From assembly GCF_000237925.1 (NCBI RefSeq), contig NW_017386029.1, positions 310,001-374,000 of the forward strand: DNA of 64,000 bases, written 5' to 3'. The DNA is from Schistosoma mansoni. Taxonomy: Eukaryota > Platyhelminthes > Trematoda > Strigeidida > Schistosomatidae. Positions 12,164-24,430 of the stretch are shown one piece after another. The notes under the pieces were generated by a model. It made no database searches. It had not been told where the DNA came from and was given only the letters and a program-made list of their open reading frames with translations. Numbering within the stretch: position 1 is the stretch's first letter; each line of letters begins with the position of its first letter. The position numbers and the translations under genes are program-made.

Positions 12164-12267
12164 TATTCACAATTCCTTCTATGATAATTATCATAGGGAT
12201 TTTTATTTCAGTTATAGAGACGAGATATTTCTAGCAACCGTTATTTTATGGTACGGTGGTTGACAAG

Positions 12268-12270
<3 letters not shown>

Positions 12271-12302
<32 letters not shown>
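12271..12302. repeat. (TA)n microsatellite
   Basis: About 15 TA units. Confidence 0.95.
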
Positions 12303-12304
<2 letters not shown>

Positions 12305-12548
12305 GTGTTATAAGCAAATAATCAATGTATTTAAATAAATGAATAATAAATGTTATTTATCCCTATATATATGATTGGAAGCTTAAGAGGATAGGTTCAA
12401 TCAGTCATAAGTTTATTCCTATCTAAGATGCTTAAAAGTCATATTCGAAATGATGTAGTCAAGTGAACTGAACGATTACTACTTGATGTAGATACCTTCA
12501 GTTATTATTTTTAGGTAAAAAAAATCTTACTACTCAACAAATTATACT

Positions 12549-12693
12549 GGTAGGTCCTGGGTTCGAATCTCACGAGTGCGGGATCGTGGATGCGCACTGC
12601 TGAGGAGTTCCATAATATGACGAAACAGCTATCTAGTGCTTCCAGGTTTTCGATGGTGGTCTAGCTTCAATTGACTCATGATCTCAACTATGA
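12549..12693 (+). mobile_element. Family B hammerhead SINE (B2)
   Basis: Begins at GGTAGGTCCTGGG, ends at CAACTATGA. Perfect 10-bp target-site duplication AAATTATACT (12539-12548, 12694-12703). Core CTGAGGA is intact but stems II and III carry mismatches. Confidence 0.85.
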
Positions 12694-13156
12694 AAATTAT
12701 ACTTTGTTTTAGATAAATGGAAAGCTTTACATCATAATGTTATGCATATTTTATGTTTAATTACTCCACACATTCACTTGGTTTCTCCGTTTCTACATAA
12801 TAATAATAATCGGTTTATTTAATACCTGATTCTAAGTCCCTCTTTTGTATCTATACAACTTGCGAATACTCAAATAAATATATAAAGACGTTTATAATTG
12901 TTATTAGCTACATCTCAAACTCATTATCAGCATTAGCTCTTACGACATCTGTTCATCACCAATAAATATACTTGATGCTTTTTTCCCAAGGAATTCGTCT
13001 TTTATTTTTCAAAAGAACGAATACGTGTGAAAATTTAGTAACCACTATGGTGATTGCGTTTGAATTCTTTACTATTTAACATTATAGATGTTTTGTAGAC
13101 TTTAAATAGAAGCTTTTGAGTACATTAGACAATTAACATACTTAAAAAGGAAGAAT

Positions 13157-13670
13157 TGTTTTTCAGAGAATTGTGAACGGTAACTTTGAGAACTATTCAT
13201 GGACCAATATGATACGTACATTTCCTATTGTATAACTGTTAAGTAACTAAACTATTCATATTCGTGTTCCTCTTATCATAAGCTTTATTTCGACCTATGA
13301 ACTATTACTATGCGATTTACCATTCTTGAGTTATCCCTACTCTATTAATTACTGTTCCCCCTATTCACATCCACATTTGGTCAAATTTTGTACAAATGTT
13401 ATTTTCTATTTTATGGTAGGATATGGTCTGTTTGATTGGTATATAAACCCAGTGTATGTGAGAATAATGATTCATATTGCAGAGGCTGTTATTGCTGTTC
13501 TGAACTTAACTGGCTGGGATAGGCAGAAAGTAGGACTGATAAGTACTCAAGACTGCTTATGCAACTTTTGTGTATCATTGCTCCGATCGATAATTCGCTC
13601 TTCTCTCACTGGCGGGAATCAGCATGTTCATATATCAAACAGGGCACTCACGCACTTATACGTTATAACA
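13157..13670 (+). mobile_element. Solo LTR-1 (~514 bp)
   Basis: Starts TGTT and ends ATAACA; flanked by AGAAT (13152-13156) and AGAAC (13671-13675), a 5-bp TSD with one change. TATATAAACC near 13440 is a promoter TATA box of the U3 type. The open frame at 13326-13694 inside it is not a gene. Superfamily (Gypsy or Pao/BEL) not decided. Confidence 0.85.
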
Positions 13671-14005
13671 AGAACACGTAAAGTTGGAATATAATGCCTC
13701 CCAAGTTTAAGCAGGTAGCCAGTCGGACTCGTATAGTTCTGGTGAATACTTAGAATTATTTCAATCGTTAAAAATTCTATTTCTGTTATTAATCTTATGA
13801 GAAACAAAACACTTATAGTCTGTTTATGCATATTTTAATAAGTTAAATAGTGAGATTTGCGGATAAGTCAGCAATTTTTGAAGAATATCAATCCTGTGAA
13901 AATTAGTACATGTCAGTTAGACAATAAAATAATAACTTTACAGGGTAAGGAAACAAGTTATTATGTCAAATGATAAAATAAAAATAAAATTCGTTATTTA
14001 TATAT

Positions 14006-14200
14006 CTGAAAGGGTTTTGTGGATATTACAGTAATTTTAATAGTTGAAATCATGAATCAATTGAAGCTAGACCATCATGAAAAACCTGGAAGCACTGGAT
14101 GGCCGTTTCGTCCTATTGTGGGGCTCCTCAGCAGTTCGCATCCACGATCCCGCCTCGCGAGATTCGAAACCAGGATTTATCGGTTTCGCGCGTGAGCGCT
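14006..14200 (-). mobile_element. Family B hammerhead SINE (B3)
   Basis: Tail, ribozyme and tRNA-like part on the minus strand. Core CTGAGGA and GAAAC kept; one mismatch each in stems I, II and III. Confidence 0.8.
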
Positions 14201-14876
14201 ACATTTCAACGTGTTTTTCTACAGCAATTCGTGACTCTAGTCTTCTCCGTTTATCAATCCCCGTTAATTTTTTAATTTCATAGTCTAGAAGAAATTTATA
14301 TCGTTTGTGTATTCAATTATTTAACAAATGCTTTAGTTAACAATGTCACCTATTTACAATCCAGTCAGGATAGAACAAACAGAATTATATTCTGTTTAAT
14401 AACAAGTGACTAGATGTTGAATTAGAGTGTGCGACTCAGCCATACCAAACTTCAGTTGAAAATTAAATCGATCACATTTTAAAATGAGGTAGTCCATAAA
14501 ATAAGTTAAAATCTTCATGGATGAACATAAAAGTTTTTCTGATTATATTCTGTTGATGAGTGTTAGTAGTCATGAAGACCAATCACATAGTCTTTCTTGA
14601 TATTTAGTAAGGGGACATAGTAACTGTTATATTATATCACTTAAAAATTATGAGACTCTCTAATCAGTGATTTATGGTCACTATCATCATACTGATCAAC
14701 ATCAGAGTTAAAATGTTTTCTACCTTTAGAATACAATTTTAAAATTATAGCGCTAACGTTACATTCAGTTGATACACACGTTTGTCTACGTCTTGCAAAA
14801 CAAGCAAGCATTAAATTTGTTCAGCAAAAAAAACTATATGGTGATAATTTTAGAATATAAGCTCAAAATAATATGA

Positions 14877-15070
14877 GAAGGGGTTTTGTGGAGATTTAGT
14901 ATTTTCATAGTTGAAAGCGTTAGTCAATTGAAGCTAGACCACCATGGAAAACCTGAAAGCACTAGACGGCCGTTTCGTCCTATCGTCGAGCTCCTCAGCA
15001 GTGCGCATCCACGACCTCGCCTCTCGAGATTCGAACCTAGGACCCACCTGTCTCGCGCCAGAGCACTTAA
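14877..15070 (-). mobile_element. Family B hammerhead SINE (B4)
   Basis: Ends at the same internal tRNA point (CAGAGCACTT) as the copies at 7334 and 45969, so the short form recurs. Ribozyme at 14959-15004: core, GAAAC, stem III and stem I good; stem II weak (GCTC/GGAC). Confidence 0.82.
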
Positions 15071-15079
15071 CCGATAGAA

Positions 15080-15985
15080 TAATAATGCAGAATAACATAC
15101 AAAACTACTAATGAGTTATCACTAGCTTTAAATAATGTTTTTCTGCAGAGATCTTTTTTAAAATTTATATGTGATATTGATCAAGAATTAATCTAATTCG
15201 GAATAAAAGTGAAAACTAAAGAGCACTACACAGTTGCCTCATTCTAATAGAAGCACTTTAAATAGTTCAATGGTTCACAGTGGTCCGAATCCAGGAGCTT
15301 AAGGTTTTTTTGGGTGAACTCATTTACAATTAGACCACTGAGATTACAACATACGTAGAACTAATCAATACAACTTCTCACTAGAAATTTAGAAACTTAT
15401 CTCCAAGTTACTGACTTGTAAGCTCATAATTACGACACACAGACAAATTGATTTGATTTTTCAATTAAAGAAACAAGTAATTTCTTTCACTACCATTAAC
15501 GGCTGTTTGTGTGTAATATTCATATCGTTTGACGTTTGATGCTTATTTGATATGCATGATTAGATAAATTTTTATTTTTAAATTATATAAAAATGAAAAC
15601 AAAAGTCATCAGGGAGTTTATAGCTAAACGTTTTCCTTTTGTTTTGATATCTTCACGTGATAACTAAATATTTTTATCTATAATGAAGAGGTAAGTGTCC
15701 CGGTCCATCAGTAATAGTAATAAAGTTAACCAGTCAAGGTGATGTGAACTTGACATTTCTGACTATGTTCAAATCAAACTGCTATGTGAAGTAGCGTGGA
15801 AACAGTATTGTGTTACAGTGGCTAATTGAGTGGTATACATAACTTCATTCTACTAATATCTATCAAGAAGTTCTATTGATAATATTAGAGTTGTTGCTTG
15901 TTTAAAGCATATTCAAATAATAGTGTGAGCTGACTAAATGAGCACCAATAGCCTAGTTATTTGAATCATAATGTATATCACCAAA
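15080..15985. other. Mostly featureless; possible SINE relic at 15280-15355
   Basis: A minus-strand box A-like and box B-like pair (TCAGTGGTCTA, GGATTCGGA) hints at a very old family B head. Nothing else supported. Confidence 0.35.
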
Positions 15986-16009
15986 GTATTCAACTATTTA
16001 TAAGGCATA

Positions 16010-16374
16010 TGATAGTGAAAATGACAGCTGTTAGCTGCTGGTCGGATACCATCAGAAACAACCTACTATGGAAAAGAACAAAACAGCCTCCAGCTGGAAA
16101 GAAATTTAGGAAAAGACGCTGGAGGTGTTTAGGACACATTATGGAAATCATCGGATTCCATCACGAATCAGCCCTTAACTGGAATCCTGAAGGCTAAAGG
16201 AAAAGAGGCAGATCAAAGATTTCATTGCACGGGGATTGGATGTAGAAATTCAAAGAATGGATTGTACTTTGAAACAACCTTAAAGGTGATCCCAGGAAAG
16301 AGTTGGTTGGATAATCGTGGTCGGTAGCCTATACTCCATAAGGGGTAACAGGTGTAAGGAAGTAAGCAGGTAAA
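16010..16374 (+). mobile_element. RTE-clade LINE 3' end, degenerate
   Basis: Aligns with the RTE C-terminal region from the 'SNNLLW' stretch to the tail GGGGTAACAGGTGTAAGGAAG. Frames are broken. Confidence 0.8.
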
Positions 16375-16379
16375 TTACA

Positions 16380-16850
16380 ATCTACGATTTAAAACAATGC
16401 ACTTATCACAATTATCTTCTAGTCATCACCTATGTTCATTTAGTACCCAAAATAAAGTAAACAGTTGCTCTTTGCTTACTGGCTTTAAATGTTTCTGCAA
16501 CTGACTTCATTTTAGGTTGAAAATCAACATCAGAATATGTATCACCATTTGTTTATTTAAATTATGGATTAACAGTTAGATGCAAAATGATCCGATATTC
16601 AGGAAATTTGAACTATGATAAGTGTTCCTTCGTATTACCGTTCTAAGTCAATACTTCTATCCGCTACAAAATTTCTATTTCATTGTATTCTTGTTATAAT
16701 AAAAAAATCATATTTTTTTTAATTTCCTACTGTTCTACTTACAGTCTAGTTTGTTAAACATCACTAACATAACTATATGACGTTTTCTTTAAAATAATCA
16801 TCTTTTACATCCACTGCTACAACCTAACATGCAGAAACACTTAGTTATAG
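16380..16850. other. No recognisable feature
   Basis: AT-rich, nothing supported. Confidence 0.5.
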
Positions 16851-16864
16851 CGGTCATAACTCTA

Positions 16865-17286
16865 TTACTTACTTACTTACTTACGCCTGTTACTCCCAAT
16901 GAAGCATAGGCCACCGACCAGCATTCTCAAACCCACTCTGTTCTATCACTTCCTTTTTGTTCTATCCAACTTTTGTTCATTCTTCTCATTTTCTGTCTGC
17001 ATTTCTTGGCGTAATGTGTTCTTTGGTCTTCCTCTTCTCCTTTGGCCTTCAGGATTCCATGCGAGTGCTTGTCTTGTGACGCAGTTGGGTGATTTCCTCA
17101 ATGTGTGTCCTATCCACTTCCACAGCTTCTTTCTGATTCCTTCCTGCGCTGGACGGAATCTAGTTTGTTCTCTCCCACAGTAGGTTGTTGCTGATAGTGC
17201 CTGGTCAACAGATCCGAAGTATCTTGTGTAGACAACTGTTAATAAACACCTGTGCCTTCTGGGTGATGGCTTTCGTAGTTCTTCAA
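16865..17286 (-). mobile_element. RTE-clade LINE 3' end with TSD
   Basis: 5'-truncated copy with (TTAC)n at its left edge, the reverse of the TAAG tail. Perfect 12-bp duplication GTCATAACTCTA at 16853-16864 and 17287-17298. Confidence 0.9.
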
Positions 17287-17298
17287 GTCATAACTCTA

Positions 17299-17330
17299 CT
17301 TTGATATAGAGTTATGACTCTATATCAAAG
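17299..17330. repeat. Perfect inverted repeat beside RTE insertion
   Basis: CTTTGATATAGAG (17299-17311) and CTCTATATCAAAG (17318-17330), 13-bp arms with a 6-base loop, touching the RTE target-site duplication; GAGTTATGAC at its centre is the reverse of part of that duplication. Confidence 0.9.
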
Positions 17331-17639
17331 TGAAAATATTTTATTCTAAACTCTTTTTTATATGGATTACTTTGAAAGTGAATTTTTGAGACTGTGATAA
17401 TTTGCCTCAATCTATTCCTGATGGTTGCCTCACTTCTTAAACTGTATCAAAAATACACCTATGACTATGCCTCATTTGACTAGTGAAATTATAGGAACAT
17501 TAAATCTTTGATTATCCATATAACAGTGAGCATTTTTAAAAATCTCTTCATACATATATTTTACATCTGGACTATCTCTGGTTAATTTAATTAATTTACA
17601 TAATATTTATGTAAACCAATGATTTATGAAGAGGGGCAA

Positions 17640-18600
17640 AGACTGACTTGCACTTCCGCGTAGTGCTCTCTGGATAGTGGGTGAGATTTTCCCTCATGAA
17701 CTAACTCAAGCGACACAACAGAGATCGGAATGACCAACCACTCTGCAGTCAGGTGGAGATCGGGATAATCACCCACTCTGTATTAATCTTGATTACATGG
17801 GAAGAGAGATCAAGTTGAATTGGGGGTGCGATTGTGGGATTGGAAAAATTCCTTTTAGCGTCCGAGCAGACCAGTCCAGAAGGGCCCAGAAATTCTGATA
17901 GGGACGAGTCAGAGCTCAGACCAAAAACTGTTCCATAACTAGTGCATAGGGGTTGACACTAAACCAACATGTGGTATGAGTGTGAATGTGAGCACAACGT
18001 CTAGGGCGACTACCTCTCGTTCTGATTTAAATAATCAATATTTATTCGGCGAAAATGCTGCTGTTCTAAGGCCTAGAGAAATCGTCTCTATTGCTAGATA
18101 TATACTATTGAGTGTATCGGCCTTGGCTTATGATTTCTGTATGTTTGCAAATATCGTGTACTTGCGAGAAGAAACGTCCATTCCTACAGATACTTGTGGG
18201 ATATGTGAACTTGTCTACGCTTTCTATAATCGCATGTAAAGCATAGTAGCGACAGCGTTCACCCGTTTCAATACGTATATCACTGGAATGTATGTATCTC
18301 TGATATCTGGAATTGAATATATTCATATGAAGCAAACTTGAGGAAAGTTCTACGTATCTCCGCTGGTGAACTCAATAATAGCTCATCGGAGTTTTCGATT
18401 TGCATTAGAGGTTCCAAAAGTGATAGGAAAGGGTAGTATAAGTCAACGAGAATACGTCTGCATTAAGTGGTGTAGGTCGAGTTAAACCCTTTTACTACTA
18501 AAATCATAATCCCTATATGCACATTTTCTCCAGGGTCCAGGCTTTTCTCTACCAGAGAAGCCATGTATCGCGGGGCGGGGGGGTAACAGTAACTAACTGT
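17640..18600. other. GC-richer block, probable old LINE piece
   Basis: Less AT-rich than its surroundings and ends GGGGCGGGGGGGTAACAG then TAACTAACTG, resembling the RTE 3' end. Short open frames on both strands have no recognisable domain. Classification is a guess. Confidence 0.35.
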
Positions 18601-19393
18601 AATAATTTATGAAGTAACTGGACACATAAATAACGCTAGACCTATCAGAGTAATATTTGCTTTTGTCATTTTTTGTCCTCTGTTTCCATTTACCTTTGTC
18701 TAATTGTAAATGATCAGAATTACTCTATTATGGTACTAGAATTGCCCCACGATAAATCATTCATACAAATAATAACTTAATCCCAACTTCTACCTCATTT
18801 TATTATAATCCTTGTAACATATATCCTCTCAAAACAACTTATAAATCACATCATTTCAAATAATTGAAACCTCATATCTCTGTCTTTTACATGTAACCTT
18901 AAATTCGGTATCAACCTGATTATACCCGTGAATTACCATGCATTCTGTTGTTATTTCCAGGGTATAATTCATTTTTGAAAATCAGAATGTATAATAGTCT
19001 AGATGATTTTGAATAGTTCGTAACTTTAATACGTTTTAAATCTGGTAAGTGAAATAAGTGAATAAATGATTATGAGTTAAGTACTAGCTAGCAGTAGCCA
19101 ACTCGTGTTTCAGTCAAATTGAGATATTTAATTTAAATAAAACAGAATAAATAATATACCTTGTAAACAGTTTAATGACTTCAGGAATTCAGTAGTATAA
19201 TTAATGATACTTTGAAACCTGAATTGATTAATACAGTGTTATTGGGTCTCATTGTAAACATTATCACTATAACTCAGGTAAGTAGAGTCGAAAAGTTCCA
19301 AATCAGATGGAAAAAACATTCTTGATTTCCCTGAAGATCACTAACAACTTATTAAAACATCTGTTCAATGAGTCTATTTCCCAAACGAAAATA
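18601..19393. other. No recognisable feature
   Basis: AT-rich, nothing supported. Confidence 0.5.
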
Positions 19394-19404
19394 TTTCAAA
19401 TATA

Positions 19405-19786
19405 AATTCACTTAGTACTGTTTGTTTGAATCTTCCCATTGATGTTTAGGACTGCAACTGGTCAGTATCTTATTGGCATATGTGCATACTGTGCATACTG
19501 CCTCGATATAGCCTTATTTTACAAGCTTTGTAAGCAGAGATGGATAGTGGCTAGCAGTGGAATCCAGGACGCGCGTTTCGTCCTAATTGGGACTCGTCAG
19601 CTAGATGTACCTGCATCTCAGTTGAGTGGATAACGCGATGGCGTTTGAAGCGAAAGTTACTGGGTTCGAGTCCCAAAGTGAACACCAACTCTGAGATGCA
19701 GGTACATCCAGCTGACGATTCCTAAATATGACGAAATGCGCGTCGTGGATTCCACTGCTAGCAACTATTCATCTTTGCTTACAATG
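19405..19786 (-). mobile_element. Family A hammerhead SINE, part-inverted (A2)
   Basis: Minus-strand tail and hammerhead, then at about 19621 the orientation flips: a plus-strand tRNA-like head (box B GGTTCGAGTCC) and a second hammerhead follow. One perfect 11-bp duplication TTTCAAATATA (19394-19404, 19787-19797) encloses both halves, so it is a single insertion. Confidence 0.88.
19562..19606 (-). ncRNA. Hammerhead ribozyme, family A, well preserved
   Basis: Minus strand: stem I ATCTAG/CTGGAT (one U-G), core CTGACGA, stem II GTCC/GGAC perfect, GAAAC, short stem III, cleavage site GTC. One of the best candidates for activity in the window. The partner on the plus strand near 19720 has a broken stem II. 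Confidence 0.82.
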
Positions 19787-19799
19787 TTTCAAATATAGT

Positions 19800-20269
19800 T
19801 CAAAATATGACATTGCAACCAGAAAAATATAAAGATTTGAATAAATGTATGATAAACTACTTTATTTACCTTATAAAATTCATCAGTAATAATTGACTTA
19901 CCCTATAATTTATCCAAATTAATCCAGTAAAATTTAAATCTTTCTATTGGAAAAAAACCCCCAATATTTTCTTAATTATTTGAACACACCAGTTGAAAAA
20001 AAAATTTTAATGATGCCTCTCCCCTCCAGAAAAAATGATTGGACGAATCTATTTGTCTCTGATTAATCCTTTCCACATAGATTTTTACCTTAAAATAGTT
20101 GTCAAGTAACTTTTTATTTTTTTTAAAAAAACAAAAAAAAGAAAAAAAATTTCAAAAAGCCAATAAGCAAATTTTTACAAGTTCAATTATGAACATCGAA
20201 AAAAATGAAAAGAATCCTGATTAGTTAATTATCTTAGTGATTTTTCATTGGAAAAGATAAACACACATA
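19800..20269. other. A- and T-rich stretch
   Basis: Poly-A and poly-T runs, no gene. Confidence 0.5.
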
Positions 20270-20755
20270 CATATACACTTATACACATATATATATTTCT
20301 ATTTATATATACGTACATGAGAGCACACTCAGGGAAGAATCTTTATATTTTTCACGAGTATAAGCAAAATGTATACCCGTGATGACTATCCCATTCATAT
20401 TACATAGATTCATACAATCGTACACACACATGGCAACATACACATATATATTCCTATTTATATATACCTATATTAGAGCACACTCAGGGAAGAATCTTTA
20501 TATTTTTCACGAGTATAAGCAAAATGTATACCCGTGATGACTATCCCATTCATATTACATAGATTCATACAATCGTACACACACATGGCAACATACACAT
20601 ATATATTCCTATTTATATATACCTATATTAGAGCACACTCAGGGAAGAATATATTTAACGAGTATAAGCAAAATGTATACCCGTGATGATTATCCTATCC
20701 ATATTACATAGATTCATACAATCATAATACACACATGACAACAACTTTATACACA
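20270..20755. repeat. 155-bp tandem repeat, three units
   Basis: The string GAGCACACTCAGGGAAGAAT recurs at 20321, 20476 and 20631, an exact 155-bp period. Units one and two are nearly identical; the third has a short deletion and more changes. Confidence 0.95.
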
Positions 20756-20759
20756 TGGA

Positions 20760-21430
20760 TACACTTACAAATTCACATGTCTACGCACTAAAAAAAAGAA
20801 AAAAAACAAACAAACAATTTAGAAGAAAGTGATAATAATAATAAATTTATTACTTTTTAATTAAAAATAGAAACACATTAGAAAAATAACAAGGAAAATA
20901 GAATAGAGAAAAAAGGGAAGCAAAAAAAGGGGGGAGAATATCCAATGTGATTTTAATCAATAGATCCGATTAAAATAATAATTTTTTTTTATTTTTTATT
21001 TTTTATTTTTTAATTAGAATATAATTAGATATTGTATTGATAATCACGGAAATGTAACTCCTCAGGAGGGGGGGGAGAAGTAAAGAAGATAGGAATTTTC
21101 TAGGATCCTTAATAATAAAAATTAATGATGATGATAATAATAATAGCGTCAATAATAGAAGTTGAAAAAAGTGTTTTTGAATCAAAATATAAATGAAGAT
21201 TTTCTTATCTCTCCCTAATTTTTTTTTTGAAAAAAACATAAAAATTTTTAGATTTCCTTAACTTAAATGATATACAATACAATCAGTTTATATCTACAAA
21301 ATAAAAAGGGAAATGTATTGGGTAAATATGATGACGTAGTTTATAAATGAAATTATTTGATTTACAATGATTTAACCGGAAGTTTGAATCTTACTTTATG
21401 TACTCCCACCTCCATCATAATGTTTGCCCC
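20760..21430. other. Low-complexity A/T and G runs
   Basis: Homopolymers, GAT/AAT triplet runs and G-runs near 20930 and 21067. No gene. Confidence 0.5.
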
Positions 21431-21433
21431 GAA

Positions 21434-21950
21434 ATGCCATGGTACGGCCTAGAGTGGGAAGAGTCGGCACTACCTCTCGAAATGCTCTCACATTGCCACG
21501 CGTACACAGCCTCTGACAGGGAAGTCCTACTCACTGCCTTCTCGTGGCATTACTGTCGTTTACGAAATTGAGAGAACGAAAAGTGAATATCCGGTGCTTT
21601 AACCGGGTTGGTGGATACGGAAAGTTCACCTAGGGGAGTTGGAAAACCCTGATTCCAAACCAATGGTGCACATGGACTCCAGTATCCTGAAGGAACGAAT
21701 GGCGTATGAACCAATCGCTGGTCACCGGCTACCGTGGGACTGCATCTCCTCACGATGCTCCACTGCCTTGTGGATCAGATCTTCAAGTCAAAGGCTCCGG
21801 GTGTGGCCCCCTAAGAAAACCACTTGCTTCAGTCTGGGCACCTGGGCAGTATCACAGCCTCACACAAAACAAAAGAGATTTGTATGGCGCATATATATCT
21901 GGTGCTTCCTTGTACCAATATTTATGTGATTAAATAAATAAATAAATAAC
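21434..21950 (+). mobile_element. Non-autonomous LINE derivative D, copy 1
   Basis: About 517 bp from ATGCCATGGTACGGCC to a (TAAA)n tail. Shares its 5' boundary and whole length with 42211-42725, and its last ~60 bp with the LINE at 31711-32445 and the tail at 23156-23240. No coding frame. Confidence 0.75.
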
Positions 21951-22155
21951 TTTACTTCAGGTAGTCGAATAGCATCATTAATCCTTATATAAAAAAGTAT
22001 TATTCAAAGTTTTGTATGTATGAATTAAATTGATTTGAGTTTCTAATGAGTATCTATAAATTGTGAGGTTGAAAAATTCACGTCAAACAACCAACGATGG
22101 TGGTGATATCCAAAAAAGGTCGTTTTATGCTACGGCTTTAATGATATAAGAAAAC

Positions 22156-22662
22156 TTCATCAGAGGGTAGTTTTGTGCAGATGTTAGTAATTTTATATCG
22201 TTGAGATCATGAGTCAATTGAAGCTAGACCACCATCGAAAACCTGGAAACACTGGACGGCCGTTTCGTCCTATTATGGGACTCCTCAGCAGTGCACATAC
22301 ACGATCCCGCACTCGTGAGATTCGAACCCAGGACCTACCAGTCACGCGCCAGAGCACTTAACCGATAGACCACTGAGCCGGTATCCAACAGTGTTAATGT
22401 CTAACCCCAACCAATCCACGAAATTGCGCAACCAACTTCCATTGTACTGAGGTAGATACCTGTCTCTATCTGACATGGATTAGCTTCACTGGTCACGGCG
22501 TCTCACTAGAACTCTAGGAATTACCTCATGGAGCCAGTCAATAGTGAGCATATGATCATTATCAGAGGGGGAGTCCCACAATAGGACGAAACAACCGTCC
22601 AGTGCTTCTAGGTTTTCCATAGTGGTCTAGCTTCGATTGACTCATGATCTCAACTATATAAA
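22156..22662 (-). mobile_element. Family B hammerhead SINE, full length plus inverted end (B5)
   Basis: Minus-strand tail, ribozyme, tRNA-like part and ~160-bp head up to GAGCATATGATCATTATCAG, then a plus-strand ribozyme remnant and tail (22565-22662). ATAAGAAAAC (22146-22155) and ATAAGGAAAC (22663-22672) look like one duplication around the whole. Confidence 0.82.
22249..22294 (-). ncRNA. Hammerhead ribozyme, family B, intact
   Basis: Minus strand: stem I GCACTG/CAGTGT (one G-U), core CTGAGGA, stem II GTCC/GGAC with CATAATA loop, GAAAC, stem III ACG/CGT, cleavage site GTC. All core bases and stems agree; best family B candidate. Confidence 0.82.
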
Positions 22663-22674
22663 ATAAGGAAACGT

Positions 22675-23155
22675 CAGTTGCCTACTTGCACCTGAATAGT
22701 AAAATTAAACAATTCTCCGAGTATCAAACTTTCAGAGTTCCACATGTTAGGGAATCGAAACAGCGCTATGAAATGAAATCAGATGGAATAATGAAACGTT
22801 TGACCATTGATTACTAGTTTCTTTGTAAGTGAGTAGTTGACATCAACTGATAATTAAGAGTTATTTTCTTAGTTTTTAAAAGAATAAACAATATTCTTTA
22901 AAAACTGTTCTCATCATCTACTAACGGGACAAGTGTGGTGTAAACTACTTATGTTTGCAGATATAAGTAGTATATAGCACAAGTAGAAATTGGAATGTCT
23001 GAGATCAGAAGTTTGAGTAAATTGAAATGAAAAGAAGAGAGGATAAAAATGAAGGAAACCAAGATTACAACATGAATGAAGGAACGATGAAGCTTTTAAG
23101 AGACATTTCGATTTTTAAATGATATATTTGATGTATGATTTCACATTTTACTAAA
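22675..23155. other. No recognisable feature
   Basis: AT-rich, nothing supported. Confidence 0.5.
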
Positions 23156-23240
23156 CCACTGTATTTATTTATCCATCACATAAACATTGATACAAGAAGG
23201 CACCAAATATATATGCGCCACAAAAATCATTCAGTTTGTG
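23156..23240 (-). mobile_element. LINE 3' tail (D type)
   Basis: Reverse of the shared end GGCGCATATATATNTGGTGC ... TTTATGTG and TAAATAAATA. A 63-codon open frame further upstream (23436-23627, minus) may belong to the same element but shows no known motif. Confidence 0.6.
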
Positions 23241-24230
23241 TGAAGCTTATGATACTGCCCGAGTGCCCAAATCGAAGCACGACTAAACCACTGTGTGATT
23301 GTATGTGACAATAAATTAGTCTTCCCCACCTGGGTGTTCATTCACTACACAAGTAGTGGATTACTGGTAATCGGTAATCACCCAATAACTGTTTACCACA
23401 CATTTGAGACCTATCAATATGGTTCACATACAATACTACATAAGATCGCAGTCTGATTTAAGATAAATACCATTCAAAAACCTTGGAACATTAGATATAT
23501 AATCTATCTTCCCAAAAATATCTTTAGACTCTGAAAGGAAGCCGTGATTAAGTGATTTCGGGAATGAAGCAATTTTCATCGATGGCAACGGAAGATATGA
23601 GTTTAAATGTAACCATTTTTCGGTCATTATGAAAAATTATAGGTATTGGTAATCGGTATCACAAATTACAGATCATAATCAGAAATTTTACACACCATAC
23701 ACTTCAAAACAATCGATTGGTTACATTGTAGACCATAATATTGTCCTGGTAGAAGGCTACAGATAGAGCAAAGAGTATTGGAAAGTTGTCATACCTTAGT
23801 TAAATTCAACAATCAAGTTTTGTAGGAATGGTAACATAGTAAAGATATTGAATAAGTATCATCAGTTTCCTATTCTATTGATTAGGTTTAAATCAGTTAA
23901 CTAACAAATATGAATTTTTTTTAAATCCCGACTAAGAATTGAAATCACTGATGCGTAAACAATATTTGAAGTACGTCACACTTGAAACTTAAATAATATT
24001 TAAACAAAGAATTAAATATTTCATTATTAGCTCATTACTGACACATGATTTCCATTTCAACATTAAAAACACGTAGCTCAGCGAAGGGAGGACATGAACA
24101 CGGAATAACCGTGATAATGCAATCGAAAGATTATAATACCAGATTACGTCATATGAATAATAACAATAGACTCAATGATTTAGTATTGTGAATGCAGTAA
24201 GATTCTGACTCAGTGATCAGTGGCACAGTT

Positions 24231-24430
24231 GAATGACAGCTCGGTGGTTCTAGAGGCTAAGCGCTGACGTGCGAGACTGATAGGTTCTGGGTTCGAATCT
24301 CGCAAGGTGAGATCCTGGATGCGCACTGCCCAGGAGTCCCACACTAGGACGAAACGGCCGTTCAGTGCTCCCAGGTTTTCTATAGTGGTTTGGCCTCAAC
24401 TGATCCATGAATTCCACTGTAAAAGGAATA
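24231..24430 (+). mobile_element. Family B hammerhead SINE (B6)
   Basis: tRNA-like part with box A CTCGGTGGTTCTA and box B GGTTCGAATC, then a dead ribozyme (core CCCAGGA). Confidence 0.82.

Noticed and set aside
13326-13694. 122-codon open frame as a gene
   Set aside because: Lies in solo LTR-1 and continues past its end; the same sequence gives unrelated frames in the other three LTR copies.
20270-20755. CRISPR array
   Set aside because: 155-bp units without spacers, in a eukaryotic genome.
21639-21933. Overlapping open frames of 96 and 75 codons
   Set aside because: Fall within the non-autonomous element D and are not kept in its second copy at 42211.
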